From Cordylochernes scorpioides (Eukaryota; Arthropoda; Arachnida; Pseudoscorpiones; Chernetidae), in the NCBI GenBank assembly GCA_030710605.1, contig CP092877.1, forward strand, positions 76,062,419 through 76,126,418: a stretch of 64,000 bases of DNA. Reading direction: 5' to 3'. A model generated the notes under the pieces. The model made no database searches and was not told where the DNA came from. It saw only the letters and a program-made list of their open reading frames with translations. Position 1 is the first letter of the stretch. Every line of letters starts with the position of its first letter. A program made the translations under genes and the position numbers. Shown here in pieces: positions 34,254 to 45,314 of the stretch.

Positions 34254-34341
34254 CAATAATTTCCTTCCCCAATTTGGTTTAGCACATATATCTCCTTTAT
34301 TCCGTAAAGTACTCTCTGTAGATATGTACAGGTTTAATAAA

Positions 34342-36815
34342 CCTTCTAAAAAGCATACAAACTGTGTTATTTTTAAATTTTCTCCCAACATTCAATTGGA
34401 AAAAGAAGGTATATCGTGTTAAATAGGTTCATTCATTTTGTTCAGTACATGAACTCTGAGCACAAAGTACATATACAGCATGCAAAATAATTCAATAAAT
34501 TGTTAAGGTTCCTATATAAAGAACAATTTGTACATTAAGAAAATTCCTACTTCAATTACCGTGAATTGTTGATTCAAATTTTACACACCAAGTAACTAGA
34601 AATTCCATGTTAATTATAAGGCAATAACGCGCCATCTCTATATTAATATAAGAAATGAAAGCATCAAAGCACAAATATTTCACAAAACGTAAGGAAATGA
34701 AACGTCTATCTTTTCTCTGTTCTTTTTTTTCAAGGATATAGAATCAGATTTGTTCACACTTAGTTATTACGTATGTCTTTAATAAAGGGCACTGTAATAT
34801 CTTTCAGAGTTATTGTCTGAATCACGATATACATGCTAAAAGGTACAACTTCCTTAAATTGTGTCCATGATTGTATATCACACATCTATTTTATTTAATC
34901 GAAAAGGTTTATCTTACACATATTTGAGAAATATTTCGAAAGCTGAAGGTGTTTTTTTTTTTCCAAACACTCACTAGTCGCGCTTCCTACATTGCTGCTA
35001 AATCGATCCCTGGTGGAATAATTTAAGGATGTAATTTAGGAATTGAAAGAAATCTTGGGAATATAGATTCTCTTATTTATGCTTTGATTATCATCTGTGG
35101 CGGGGTCCAACTTTCCAGAAATATTCTGTCCAGTTTTCACTGCTATTTCAGGTCAGAAAGTGTTAATTTATGATGATGTTTTCGAATTGAAATGTTTGGG
35201 CTCTATTATTTTTAAACAGAGAAGTAAAAGAACAGCATAAACATGAAAATCGAAATCCCTAATTAAATCTTCCATTCCTAAATTTCGGCGTAAAGAGATC
35301 CAACAAGGGGACTACAATAGCAATGCACAGTAGCGCTGTGACTCATTAAATTCTTCATAAAAAGGGGAAAACGTCTAATTCCAATAGAAATATTGATTTA
35401 TTATTTGTAACAAAATTTTTCACGTTTAAATATCAAAGATAAGCTCTTTCTTCATCGTATACATCTTATGGATTGCGCTGAAAACATTCTATTTCACAAT
35501 ATATAGAAAGATAAATAATTGTTACAATTTTGATATTCATATGAAAAGAAAAAGGCTTCTTTCCCTTTTGAAAATATTTTTTAAAAATGATATATATATG
35601 AATGTCTGTCCTTTATGTCTGATCAAACTACTCATCTCATCGCCATCAAACTTTAGGATGTTATATTTTGGATAATACAATGAAATATTTCTGGTTTGAA
35701 TTCGATTTGAAATAAATAAACGTTGTGATTTTATTTGCAAATTTTCCAATTTTACTCTAGAGCAATATCTTTCGCGGCATCTGGTGGAATTACATTTATA
35801 AATTGTAAAAATGCTAAATGTCTTTCAAATATGTTGAATATTTTCCTGAAATATATTTGAAAAATATCTGTATATAAAACAAGTAATGTTTAAATAGTGA
35901 AATAGAATAATTTTTCTATGAATTAATTTTGAAAATCTGATGGAAGGCCTGGAATAACTTTACATTTTACTTGAACATTGTTAAGCATTAGCGTTATTGT
36001 ATGATATTATGTGTTACTGCGTGAACTTCGTGTTCCGGCAGATTAGGTTCAAAACTAGGTGTTCTGTTTTTTTTTTGCACCTAACTATTTAAATAGATTA
36101 TATCAAATTGTTGTAATGTGTGCTTTAAAAATCTATATGAATTATTTGATAAATATGTGAGCTTTTCACTTAACCACACTTTAATCCAAGATATTAATGA
36201 ATATAAATTATATTAAGGATATTGATTCGTTAAATACATTTTTATTAATATTAAGATCCTTTTTTAATTAGACATTTGTGCATATATAAGTGTCTATCTA
36301 ACTTCCAAAAGTTAGAAATATTAAATATTTCTCTTTGAAATTAAAAATGATTTTTCATAAATAAAAAAGAAACTTATGCGGTTAAACTGTTTGTATAGCT
36401 TTATAATTATACGCTGCAGTCATTTATAAGTATTATTAGTCAGTTTAAATATTAGTTACGAACGGAGAAATCCAAAAGTTAGAAATATTAAATATTTCTC
36501 TTTGAAATTAAAAATGATTTTTCATAAATAAAAAAGAAACTTATGCGGTTAAACTGTTTGTATAGCTTTATAATTATACGCCGCAGTCATTTATAAGTAT
36601 TATATATAAGTGTAATATATTGCTTCTCTAAGACAGCATCTTGAAGTTTAATAGCAATTATTTTAGAAGATTTAGTGATAGAAAAATTATTTACTCTTAT
36701 ATTCAGTAATTTATCATCATATCAGTTTATCTTGACAGGAATAGATAAAGTAGGAAGTGAAGTTTTGTCCAAAAAATTATTTTAAATAATATTTGTTAGA
36801 AAAATCTCCTTTTGG
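34342..36815. other. B-type spacer HisR4-PS4
   Basis: No gene. Nearly identical to the unit 2 and unit 6 spacers from about 34780 on. Holds a 309-bp insert (36293-36601). Confidence 0.6.
36293..36601. mobile_element. 309-bp insert with internal direct repeat
   Basis: Flanked by ATATATAAGTG on both sides (36282-36292 and 36602-36612). Inside, a segment of about 130 bp (from 36305) is repeated from 36472 with essentially one difference (CTGCAG / CCGCAG). Units 2 and 5 lack it. Confidence 0.65.
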
Positions 36816-36823
36816 AATATATT

Positions 36824-36833
36824 TATGTAAAAA
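36824..36833 (+). promoter_or_regulatory. PS4 degenerate TATA box
   Basis: TATGTAAAAA where PS2, PS5 and PS6 have TATAAAA. ACATTCGCCC follows as in the other copies. Confidence 0.35.
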
Positions 36834-37025
36834 CAGGCCGAAGACGGGTACATTCGCCCTAGTTTAGCATGAAAGATAAAATTTCTTCAAACGATTTGGT
36901 AAAAAATGACCAATTTTTAGAAATAAAAGGCAACAAAGGCTCACTTTGCTAATTTTTTAGCAGGAGTCCAACGTCGCTGTTTATTTAAAAAAAAACAAAT
37001 TCCTCCCCCCCCCCAAGTTCCAGCC

Positions 37026-38069
37026 ATGATTTCCCATTTCCATCCTCACCATCCCTCATCAAACCCATCAATAGCCCGATCACCTCCCCAAACCCTGCAA
37101 TCCCACCCCACCCCCATTCATAGCCCAGACCCCTACCCCAATGTGAACTTCATCCTCCCTCAAATCAATAACCCTCTCCCTTCTCACAACCCCCAGTTCC
37201 TCCCAATCCCAAACAATAGCCCGGCCCCTACACCCAACCCTCAGTCCCTCCCCACTCCCAGAAATAGCCCGGTTCCTTCCCCCAATATTCCGTCCCTTCC
37301 TACCCCCAGCAATAACCCTGTCCCATTCCCCAGCCCGCACTCCGTCCCCACCCGAATAAATAAGCTGGTCCCTTTCTCCAACCCACAATCCCTCCCCACA
37401 TCCGGCAATAGCCCGGTCCTATCCCCCAACACTCACTCTCTTCCCACCTCCATCCATAGCCCGGTTCCTTCCCCCAAAATTCAGTCCCTCTCCATCACCA
37501 GCAATAGCCCTTATTCTACCCTCAACCAGCAGTCCCTCCCCACCCCCAGCCATAACCATGTCCCCTCCACCAAATTGCCGTTCCTCCCCTCTCAGACCCC
37601 CAGACAAACCATAGCCATCATGGAGGCCCCGACCAACAGCAGGCAGGGGGCCCTCACCACCGGCCCCCAGGTCACCATCTGCAGTCAGCTCCAGGTAAAA
37701 TACTTCCAGGCAGAGGAGGCCCCCAGGAAGCTCACCACCCGATACTGGGAGATGATGCCCGAGGACAGTCTCTTCATAGCCTTGGGGAGGAAGAAAATAT
37801 CAACCCCTTCCGCCCCTGCTTCCTCCCCAAAGAAGAGGCTGAGATTTTTTATGTGCGGAAGAAACAGGAGAACCTCCCACCTCACCAACACAGAAGAGGT
37901 TCTCCGGGCAGCAGCGGAATTGCTGCTAAAGATCCAGCTGGATCAATCCCTCCAGGAGATAGCCGAAGAAAATGCTACCAGGAGGGAATGGAAACGCCGT
38001 AGGGCGGCTATGTCCTCCTCCGAATTAGAGCTTCGCCAACTCGAAAAGGAGGAGCGACATGGTGGCTGA
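37026..38069 (+). CDS. PS4, Pro/Ser-repeat protein with conserved core (intact)
   Basis: 347 codons from CAGCCATGATTTCC. Residues 1 to about 195 are repeats of about 16 residues rich in Pro, Ser and Asn (NSPVPSPNIPSLPTPS type), probably disordered. The core begins at MEAPTNSRQ (37620): QVTICSQLQVKYFQAEEAPR, YWEMMPEDSLFIALGRKK, a basic patch KKRLRFFMCGRNRR, then a predicted helical segment (EVLRAAAELLLKIQ, SLQEIAEE, EWKRRRAA, LELRQLEKEE) ending HGG. No signal peptide or membrane segment. Codons are strongly C-rich against AT-rich surroundings. I recognise no family. The TGA may be bypassed by splicing to 38211-38356. Confidence 0.6.
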   Translation: MISHFHPHHPSSNPSIARSPPQTLQSHPTPIHSPDPYPNVNFILPQINNPLPSHNPQFLPIPNNSPAPTPNPQSLPTPRNSPVPSPNIPSLPTPSNNPVPFPSPHSVPTRINKLVPFSNPQSLPTSGNSPVLSPNTHSLPTSIHSPVPSPKIQSLSITSNSPYSTLNQQSLPTPSHNHVPSTKLPFLPSQTPRQTIAIMEAPTNSRQGALTTGPQVTICSQLQVKYFQAEEAPRKLTTRYWEMMPEDSLFIALGRKKISTPSAPASSPKKRLRFFMCGRNRRTSHLTNTEEVLRAAAELLLKIQLDQSLQEIAEENATRREWKRRRAAMSSSELELRQLEKEERHGG

Positions 38070-38210
38070 GGTATGTTTGATCAACTTTCTTCGTTCAGGA
38101 TTCTTACACAGGGTGATTAATCGATGTAGGAATAATTTAAACTCTTAAGGGCATAGGGAACCAGTTCGCGATTAAATAACCAGGTTGATTGAAGCTATGT
38201 GTTTGTGCAG

Positions 38211-38356
38211 GAGGCTTACATGTGACGCGTAGTCCCTCAGCCACCTCCACCCTACGGCATCCCCCTCCTGACTTCGGCTATCTCCTGCAAGCTGGGTCCT
38301 CAGCCCTCCGCTGCCTCCTTCCGCACTTCCCGCGGGCATCATCTGGCTTCCTCTAG
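38211..38356 (+). other. PS4 putative second coding exon
   Basis: Same 48-codon frame ending at TAG 38354-38356. It carries a 1-bp loss (GGGTCCTCAG) and, about 37 bases on, a 1-bp gain (CTTCCCGCGG) that restore the frame and total length. Confidence 0.42.
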
Positions 38357-39690
38357 CCTAGCCCCTGGAGCTGACTGCCGCCTGCACCTCCATGGTGGTC
38401 CGCCTCCACACCTCCTACCTCCGTCCTCTCCTCTCCAACACAGGCCCCCTATATCCAACCGCCCCATCCCCGAACTCCCTTCCGTCCCCTCCCTATCCTG
38501 ATATTGCTCCCCTATTCCATCCCTCCACTTACCACCCGAATCCCCCATCATTACCCAGTCCCAACCCATCCTCATTTCAATCCCGTCCTCCCATCCCATT
38601 CCGATACCATCCACCACCTCATTCCTCCATCTTCATTCTCAATCCCCCCCCCCCATCATATCCTTTACCCATCCTGACTTCATCCCTATTCCCATTCCGT
38701 CCCACCTTCCGACTCTCTGACTGCCCCAACCCAAATCTCCACCCCTCCCTGCCTCAAATATTTTCACGCTCCTCCCAATCCAGGCTCCCTCCCATTTCAT
38801 CCACTTACAGTTCCGCCCCCCATCCTTGCCTCCCCCCCTTTCCCACTCCCCCCTCCCGCCCCAAAAGACAGCGACTGGGTTAAAAAAAAATAAAAAAAAA
38901 AAACAAAAAAATAATAAAATTTCAAAAATGTAAAAAAAAATGTAATAAAATTTTGAAAGGCAAAAAATTGGGGTGTTTTTGTTGTTACTTTGCAGTAGTT
39001 ACTTACCAATACCTTTCGATCTACAAGATAGAAAATTCTGAGTAACTTGACTATCCTTCAAATCCTATTTTACTTGTGTAAACTTGTATTTGGGGTCTAA
39101 CCTGTTACTTTATTTCACATATGTTTAATTGATTGATTCCAAAAATTCAATACTAATAATGAATCCAAATAACTCTTCGCCCTGACAAGTTATAAGTGCA
39201 ATACATATTTATGCCTTATATCTTTAGGAGTTCGAGGCCTTTTGTAAACCAATACCTCTTGAATTTCTTCGCGAACAAAAGTTAAGGAAGTGGAAGGTCT
39301 TTAATATTGCCAATCGTCTGTTATTTGGGAACAGAAGACATTTATTTCACAACCTGATAAAATATAAGGAGGCATTCAATTAATTGCTAATCAACTGAAA
39401 CTAAGTGGGTAAATAAACTTTATAATCCACTATATGCGCCTGTTATTTTATAAATAATCAATTATGGTTTCTCTATTTGAAATACCAAAACATCTACCAA
39501 TTGAGTTTATTTGACTAGGGAATAGCGAGGCATCACAAATTCTAATAGTAGACACAAGTAACTATTGTTGTTTTGAGCAATGGAAGAGATGAGAATTTTT
39601 TCTTCATTTTAAAATTTTGATTTTGTAGTCATGTAATTTTCAAACCAGCGCTATAAAATCACTGGGAATATTAGAAATTTTATCTTCAAT
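38357..39690. other. PS4 3' tract and spacer
   Basis: C-rich tract to about 38875, AATAAA at 38944, then AT-rich spacer up to the copia-2 target site. No gene. Confidence 0.55.
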
Positions 39691-39695
39691 CTAAC

Positions 39696-39862
39696 TGTTA
39701 GAAATGTGAAATTTATAGAGTCGCTGTTTTCATCCCAAGTTGACCTTCGGCACATGTACACTGAGGCGGCGCCACCATATACCATGTGTGACGTCAACGT
39801 TGTATAACCAATAAATCAATTGGCACTCTGCTTTAACGAGTCTTTCGTTAATATTTCCAATA
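39696..39862 (+). repeat. copia-2 5' LTR (deleted)
   Basis: 167 bp. Lacks about 77 bp present in the 3' LTR after GTGTGACGTCA. Otherwise nearly identical. Confidence 0.85.
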
Positions 39863-39931
39863 GGTTATGGGTCCCGACTACGCCCCAAATTTGAAGAAGC
39901 AAACCTAAAGTGAAACTGCTAAGCCTAACTC

Positions 39932-42343
39932 GTGGTAAATATGACGCACCTTGAGAATCAAGTACGCCAGTTCAAAGGCGAAAACTTCTCCCTTTGGAAA
40001 TATCAGTTCCGAATACTATTAGAGCAAAATCAACTTTTGGATATCGTGGACGGCAAAGAAATCAAACCAGAGGTAAGTGACGCTACCTCTGCTATACAGG
40101 ATGCATGGCACGCCAAAGATATCAAAGCCCGAATGCTTATATCACAGGCACTTGAATTAAGATTTCTAGAACCTTTGATGTCCTGTAAAACTGCCGCTCA
40201 AATGTGGACAAGGCTCATGTCCATCCACGAAAAGAGATCAGAGATCGCAATTGGCATGTTGTGGCAACAATTTTTTGACGCCCGAATGTCGTCATCAGAA
40301 AATGTCAGCAGCTATATCGCCAAGATTGAAAATCTTAGTGCAAGAATTCAGGATGCAGGAGGAACGATTACAGACGACCAGAAAGTGACAAAGATAATAA
40401 ACTCTCTTCCTTCGAGCATGCGGTATTTCATCCCAGCATGGGAGTCTCAAGCGCCGATTACGCAGACTCTAGAAAACTTATCAGCACGTCTTCTGATTGA
40501 AGAATGTAGAAACCAGCAGGCCGATTCCTCGCAAGGTACAGCATTCTACCAACAGACTAAACCAAGAATCAAAGAAGATAACATAAAGAAGACTGATTCA
40601 GGAAAGATATCAGAACTAAAGAAAAAGACTGAATGCCATTATTGTCACAAGATTGGTCATTGGTCACGGGAATGTCGGAAACGGATTGCCGACCAGCAGA
40701 AGAAAAACGAGAAGCGGAAGAACCAAGCAGGAGATTGTGATCATAAAGGTTTCAACGCTAATACCATCCTAAAGTGGAATGATTGCGACACATGGTGGGC
40801 AGATAGCGGAGCTAGCTGCAGCATGACCTTCCGACCTGATTGGTGTAAGTCCTTCACTCCGATCCACAACGATCATAAAATATACCTTGGAGACACTTCC
40901 GTCCTTGCAGAAGGTACAGGTGACATTGAAATCCTTGCCATGGTGAATGGAGAATGGATTACAACATCAATCAGGAATGTGCTCTACTCTTCGAATCTCA
41001 AGAAAAATTTGTTCAGCCTGGGAGTGTGCACTGAAAAGGGATACCGAGTAAACATCGACAAGGATGAGCTGCGCATCTACTCAAGAAAAGATCTGAAAGC
41101 AGTTGGACAACGCCAAGATGGGCTCTACAAGATGATGTTCCGAGTTACTTCATCTTCACAAGGATTTTCTGCAAAGATCAACAACCTCCAACTGTGGCAC
41201 GAAAGACTAGCACACATCTCACTCACCACTATTCGAGAAATGGCCAAGAAAGGATTGATCAACGGTTTGCAACCCGAGGACATAAAAGAAGACGATTTCT
41301 TCTGTCAAGGCTGCCAAGAAGGAAAAGCTCACAGAAAGCCTAGTCATTTGTCTGAAGCAAAGGAGTACAATCCTGGTGAGTTCATTCTAAGTGATATCTG
41401 CGGCCCTATGCCAACACAATCAATAGGAGAATCACTTTATTTTATTTTATTCAAATATTATTCCAGTGGCTTTCGCCATATAGATTTCATTAGACACAAA
41501 TCCGATATTTTACACAAATTTGAAAACTTTGCTAGATTCAGTTATAATCAAACAGGCAATAAAATTAAAGTGATTAGAACCGATAATGCACTAGAATATA
41601 CCAGTAAATATTTCACAAATACTTGCAGAAAGTTCGGAATAGTGCATGAATTGTCAGCTCCATATGTTCACGAACAGATAGGGCGCGTAGAACGAGACAA
41701 TAGAACTATTGTCGAAGCAGCTCGATCGATGCTGTGCGCACGAAATCTTCCTGAAGAACTTTGGGCAGAAGCTTGCAATACTGCAACCTTCATTCTAAAC
41801 CGAACATTCACTAAACAAGCTCCCAATACCACACCCTATGAACTCTTTTTCGGAAGAAAAGTTAGTTCATATAATCTAAAGATTTTCGGCTGTGAAGCAT
41901 GGTTGCATACACCTAAAGAACGTAGAAGGAAATGGGATAAGAAATCACAAAAGATGATTTTCTTAGGGTACGATAAAACATGCACTAACTTTCGACTCTG
42001 GAACCCTTCTACTAGAAAGATTTCTATCTCTAAAGATGTTACTTTTAACGAGACAAAACTCCAAGATTACGAACTAGAGGGAGAAAATCTCATCCCAATA
42101 GACATTGACCTTGATCCGCCGGCACCAGCGACCGAGGATGAATCACCTACAACGCTACGGTTTCCCACGCCGCCGGGATTCCACCCGATGATAACTCGAT
42201 CTAAAAAGAAAGCAGATTCTTGTAACTACCATTTTGTCGATGAGCCTTCAACCTATAAAGATGCTATGGAAAGTCCAAATGCCGAAAAATGGTTGGATGC
42301 AATGAAAGAAGAAATAAAAGCGTTAGAATCTAATAACACATGA
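39932..42343 (+). pseudogene. copia-2 gag-protease-integrase
   Basis: 803 codons. Gag N-terminus (FKGENFSLWKYQF, LLEQNQLLDIVDG), intact zinc knuckle CHYCHKIGHWSREC (around 40634), protease WWADSGASCS, integrase zinc domain (HERLAH, CQGCQEGK), and the DDE core with D in LSDICGPMP, D in VIRTDNALEY and E in GRVERDNR. The frame ends at TGA 42341-42343, which by comparison replaces a Trp codon just before the RT (SLETLPDGYKPIGSRWVYKLK is in frame after it). Confidence 0.88.
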
Positions 42344-43479
42344 TCACTCGAAACCCTACCAGACGGATATAAGCCAATTGGAAGTAGATGGGTTTATAAG
42401 CTAAAATCCCATCCCAACTCTACGGCACCTAAATTTAAGGCTAGACTTGTAGCTAAGGGTTACACACAAAGGAAGAACGTAGACTATTTCGACACCTTTA
42501 GTCCTGTTGTCAGATATGATGGACTTCTCATGTCTCGGAACAAGGACGATATCGATTCTATCGTCCAGGAACTATCTCACGAGTTCAATATAACGTCTAG
42601 AGATGCAGATTATTTCGTAGGACTTCAGATTGAACAATCAGAGGATAGATCGAAGATCTATATCCACCAATCTTCATACATAAACAAGATTTTAGATAAA
42701 TTCAACATGATTGATTGCAAACCCGCAGCAGTACCCATGGACCCGAGTACAGTCCTAACTAAAGCTGATTGCCCAGACTTAGATAAAAATGGAAATTCAC
42801 CAAAATTTCCTTACAGAGAAGCCGTAGGCTCACTAATGTTTGCCTCTTCTGTTTCTAGACCGGACATAGCTTTTGCAACATCACAATTAAGTAAATACCT
42901 TAACAACCCAGGACAGACACACTGGACAGCAATTAAAAATGTATTTCGCTACTTGAAAGCAACACCACAATTAGGAATATTATACGCTAGCCATCAAGAG
43001 TTAACAGGTTACTCAGATAGCGATTATGCTAGGGACATTGATTCAAGGAAAAGTACTACAGGTTACATCTTCATGTTAAACCATGGTGCTGTTTCATGGT
43101 CAAGCCAAAAGCAATCGACAGTTGCCCTCTCGACAACAGAAAGTGAATATATTGCTGCCTGTGCTGCTACTAAAGAAATGGTCTGGCTACGCAGACTTTT
43201 AAGGATATCGGGATTAAGATGGACAGACCCACAGTACTCAACATGGATAATCAAGCAGCCATAAAGCTAGTGCAGAATCCTGAGTTCCATAAGAGAACGA
43301 AGCACATTGATGTACGATATCACTACATTCGTACTAAACAGGAAGATGGTGAGCTGATCACAAGATATGTCAGCACTCTTCAGCAGACGGCTGACCTCCT
43401 GACGAAACCTTTGGGACCGAAACATTTCAAGCGGCTCTTAGAAAACTTAAACGTTATAAATTTCAAGAGGGAGTGTTAG
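42344..43479 (+). pseudogene. copia-2 RT (catalytic centre deleted) and RNase H
   Basis: RT begins in frame after the stop. At about 42513-42522 it jumps from SPVVRYD to GLLMSRNKDD: the fingers/palm with the YVDD box are missing, probably by deletion at a short TATGATG-like match. The rest of the RT and RNase H follow (GYSDSDYARD, SSQKQSTVALSTTESEY). A 1-bp loss near 43218 shifts the last 86 codons (RTKHIDVRYH, DLLTKPLG). No reverse transcription possible from this copy. Confidence 0.85.
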
Positions 43480-43717
43480 AAATGTGAAATTTATAGAGTC
43501 GCTGTTTTCATCCCAAGTTGACCTTCGGCACATGTACACTGAGGCGGCGCCACCATATACCATGTGTGACGTCACTACTTACCCCTACTTCCTTCCTGCC
43601 TGCTGCTAGCTGTTTACAACTGTCATTCTATCCCTCTTTTGATTTTCTCTAAACTTGTATAACCAATAAATCAATTGGCACTCTGCTTTAACGAGTCTTT
43701 CGTTAATATTTCCAATA
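43474..43717 (+). repeat. copia-2 3' LTR
   Basis: 244 bp, full-length LTR with AATAAA near 43664. Ends CCAATA, so the element has TG...TA rather than TG...CA ends. Confidence 0.85.
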
Positions 43718-43852
43718 CTAACAAAGCGTTATAATTTTGTATCATGGTATATCTATATAAGGTATTTTTTATTATGTTTACATCAAGAAAAACTGGTTTC
43801 TTTGGAAAAGATAATCAAATATAATTTTGTCTGGTTTTAAACGGAAGCTATC

Positions 43853-43982
43853 TGACGTCATGCTTCTGGTTACGTTAGGTATTAAGGACTCACGCTCCAG
43901 GGGACTCCTTAACCCTACCACCGTCAATATTTAAGATGGACCCCCAGTCTGACTGTACATTTTATCTCCGCCCTGGACTGAG
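43853..43982 (+). promoter_or_regulatory. HisR5 promoter and exon 1
   Basis: Perfect TGACGTCA (43853-43860), 75 bp before TATTTAAG (43928-43935). Donor CTGAG|GTAGTT at 43982/43983, a little weaker than the others. Confidence 0.65.
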
Positions 43983-44558
43983 GTAGTTACGTAGTTCTAG
44001 ACGATATAGAGAAAAGCTAGGTGACCCAAACCGTGAATATCAAAGCATGTTTTTCGTGATTTTTAGGAGTATTTACTGAATCAAAGAAAAGTGAAACTTG
44101 TGAGTAACAACTTGAACAAATTATAATCCATTTGAATATATGTGAGATACAAACCTATATTTGAAGTATAGCTATGCAAAAACTTTGTAAGATTTCCCTC
44201 ATTAGCAAAAAACAAAAAAATAACGATGTGTATTGCGATTGGAATTTTTAAAAACCATTTTATATTAAAATACTCACTATTTGAACATCCTTTAATAGAT
44301 ACATCGCAAATTGTTGACATGTTTTTTTTGCAATGTTGGCAAGTTTTCTTATCCCTTTAGGTGGCATGTAATTTTGTATTTATAAGCTCAGGTTTAATCC
44401 ATTATATGCGATATTAAAAAAAAAATCATTATACTAGGTTAATTTGTGATTTTATTTATATGGTATTTTATGAGACTTTCTTCTCTATTTTTCTAAGCTA
44501 TATACAGATGCTTTTTGAAAGGATAAATAGAAATACATTTGTTTGTTGTCTGTTACAG
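43983..44558 (+). other. HisR5 intron 1
   Basis: Shortest of the seven introns, about 576 bp, to the acceptor TGTTACAG. Shares a central deletion with HisR6 relative to HisR2 and HisR4. Confidence 0.55.
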
Positions 44559-44564
44559 AAGATC

Positions 44565-45314
44565 ATGTTGGTGTTACCCTTTGTCCTCTTCGTGGCTGGC
44601 CTCAGCTGGGCCGATGCCAGTTACTTCCCATCGAAAGAGGAATCCGAGAAAGAGTTGGTGTCCAAGAACATTGCCGTTGATGACCTGAAGGCCGAGGCAT
44701 CTTACCACCATGGGTCCTATGGAGGAGGTGGTGGAATGGGCTACCACTCCCACAGTGAGGGCCACAACCACGGCCATGACCACGGCCACAACCACGACCA
44801 CAAGCACGGACACAAGCATGGCCACGACCACAATCACGGGCACAAGCACGAACACGACCATGGCCACAAACATCACCACGGCCACAAGCACGGCCACAAC
44901 CATGGCCACAACCACGACGAGAAGCACGTGCACAACCACGAGCATCACCACACCCATCATCACCACCACAAACACCACCACGGACATGATCATGGCCACA
45001 TGCACGGACATAGCCACAACCACAACGAGAACCACGGACACAACCACGGTCACAAACATGGCCATGACCACGAGCACAGCCACAAGAACGGTCATGATAT
45101 GGGCACAAACATGGTCACCAAGAATCTAGTTATGGTTAACACTAACAATAATTTCTTTCCACAATTCAACTCAGCACATACATCTCCTTTTTTCAATAAA
45201 TTACTTTCTGTAGATATGTACAGGTTTAATAAACCTTCTGAAAAAGCATACAAACTGTGTTATTTTCAATTTTTTTTAAACATTCAATTTGAAAAAAATG
45301 GTGAATCGCGCTAA
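44565..45314 (+). pseudogene. HisR5, histidine-rich protein (C-terminal frameshift)
   Basis: ATG, signal peptide (MLVLPFVLFVAGLSWADA), linker and most of the HxH tract are open. Near 45095 one base is lost (CATGATATGGGC for CATGACCATGGGC). The usual end GHKHGHQESGYGYH is replaced by a run-on of about 75 residues that reads through the normal stop and both poly(A) signals (45195 and 45228) to a stop at 45312-45314. mRNA processed at those signals would lack a stop codon. B subfamily; the N-terminal part could still be made. Confidence 0.7.

Larger units (their letters stand above)
39696..43717 (+). mobile_element. Defective Ty1/copia retrotransposon (copia-2)
   Basis: Flanked by the 5-bp duplication CTAAC (39691-39695, 43718-43722). 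Units 5 and 6 keep the single site (near 50165 and 57566). LTRs start TGTTAGAAATG and end CCAATA. The primer site GGTTATGGGTCCCGAC (39863-39878) matches the copia-specific use of the anticodon region of initiator tRNA-Met. Polypurine tract CAAGAGGGAG at 43464-43473. The polyprotein has a nonsense codon, a deletion of the RT catalytic centre and a late frameshift. Confidence 0.9.
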
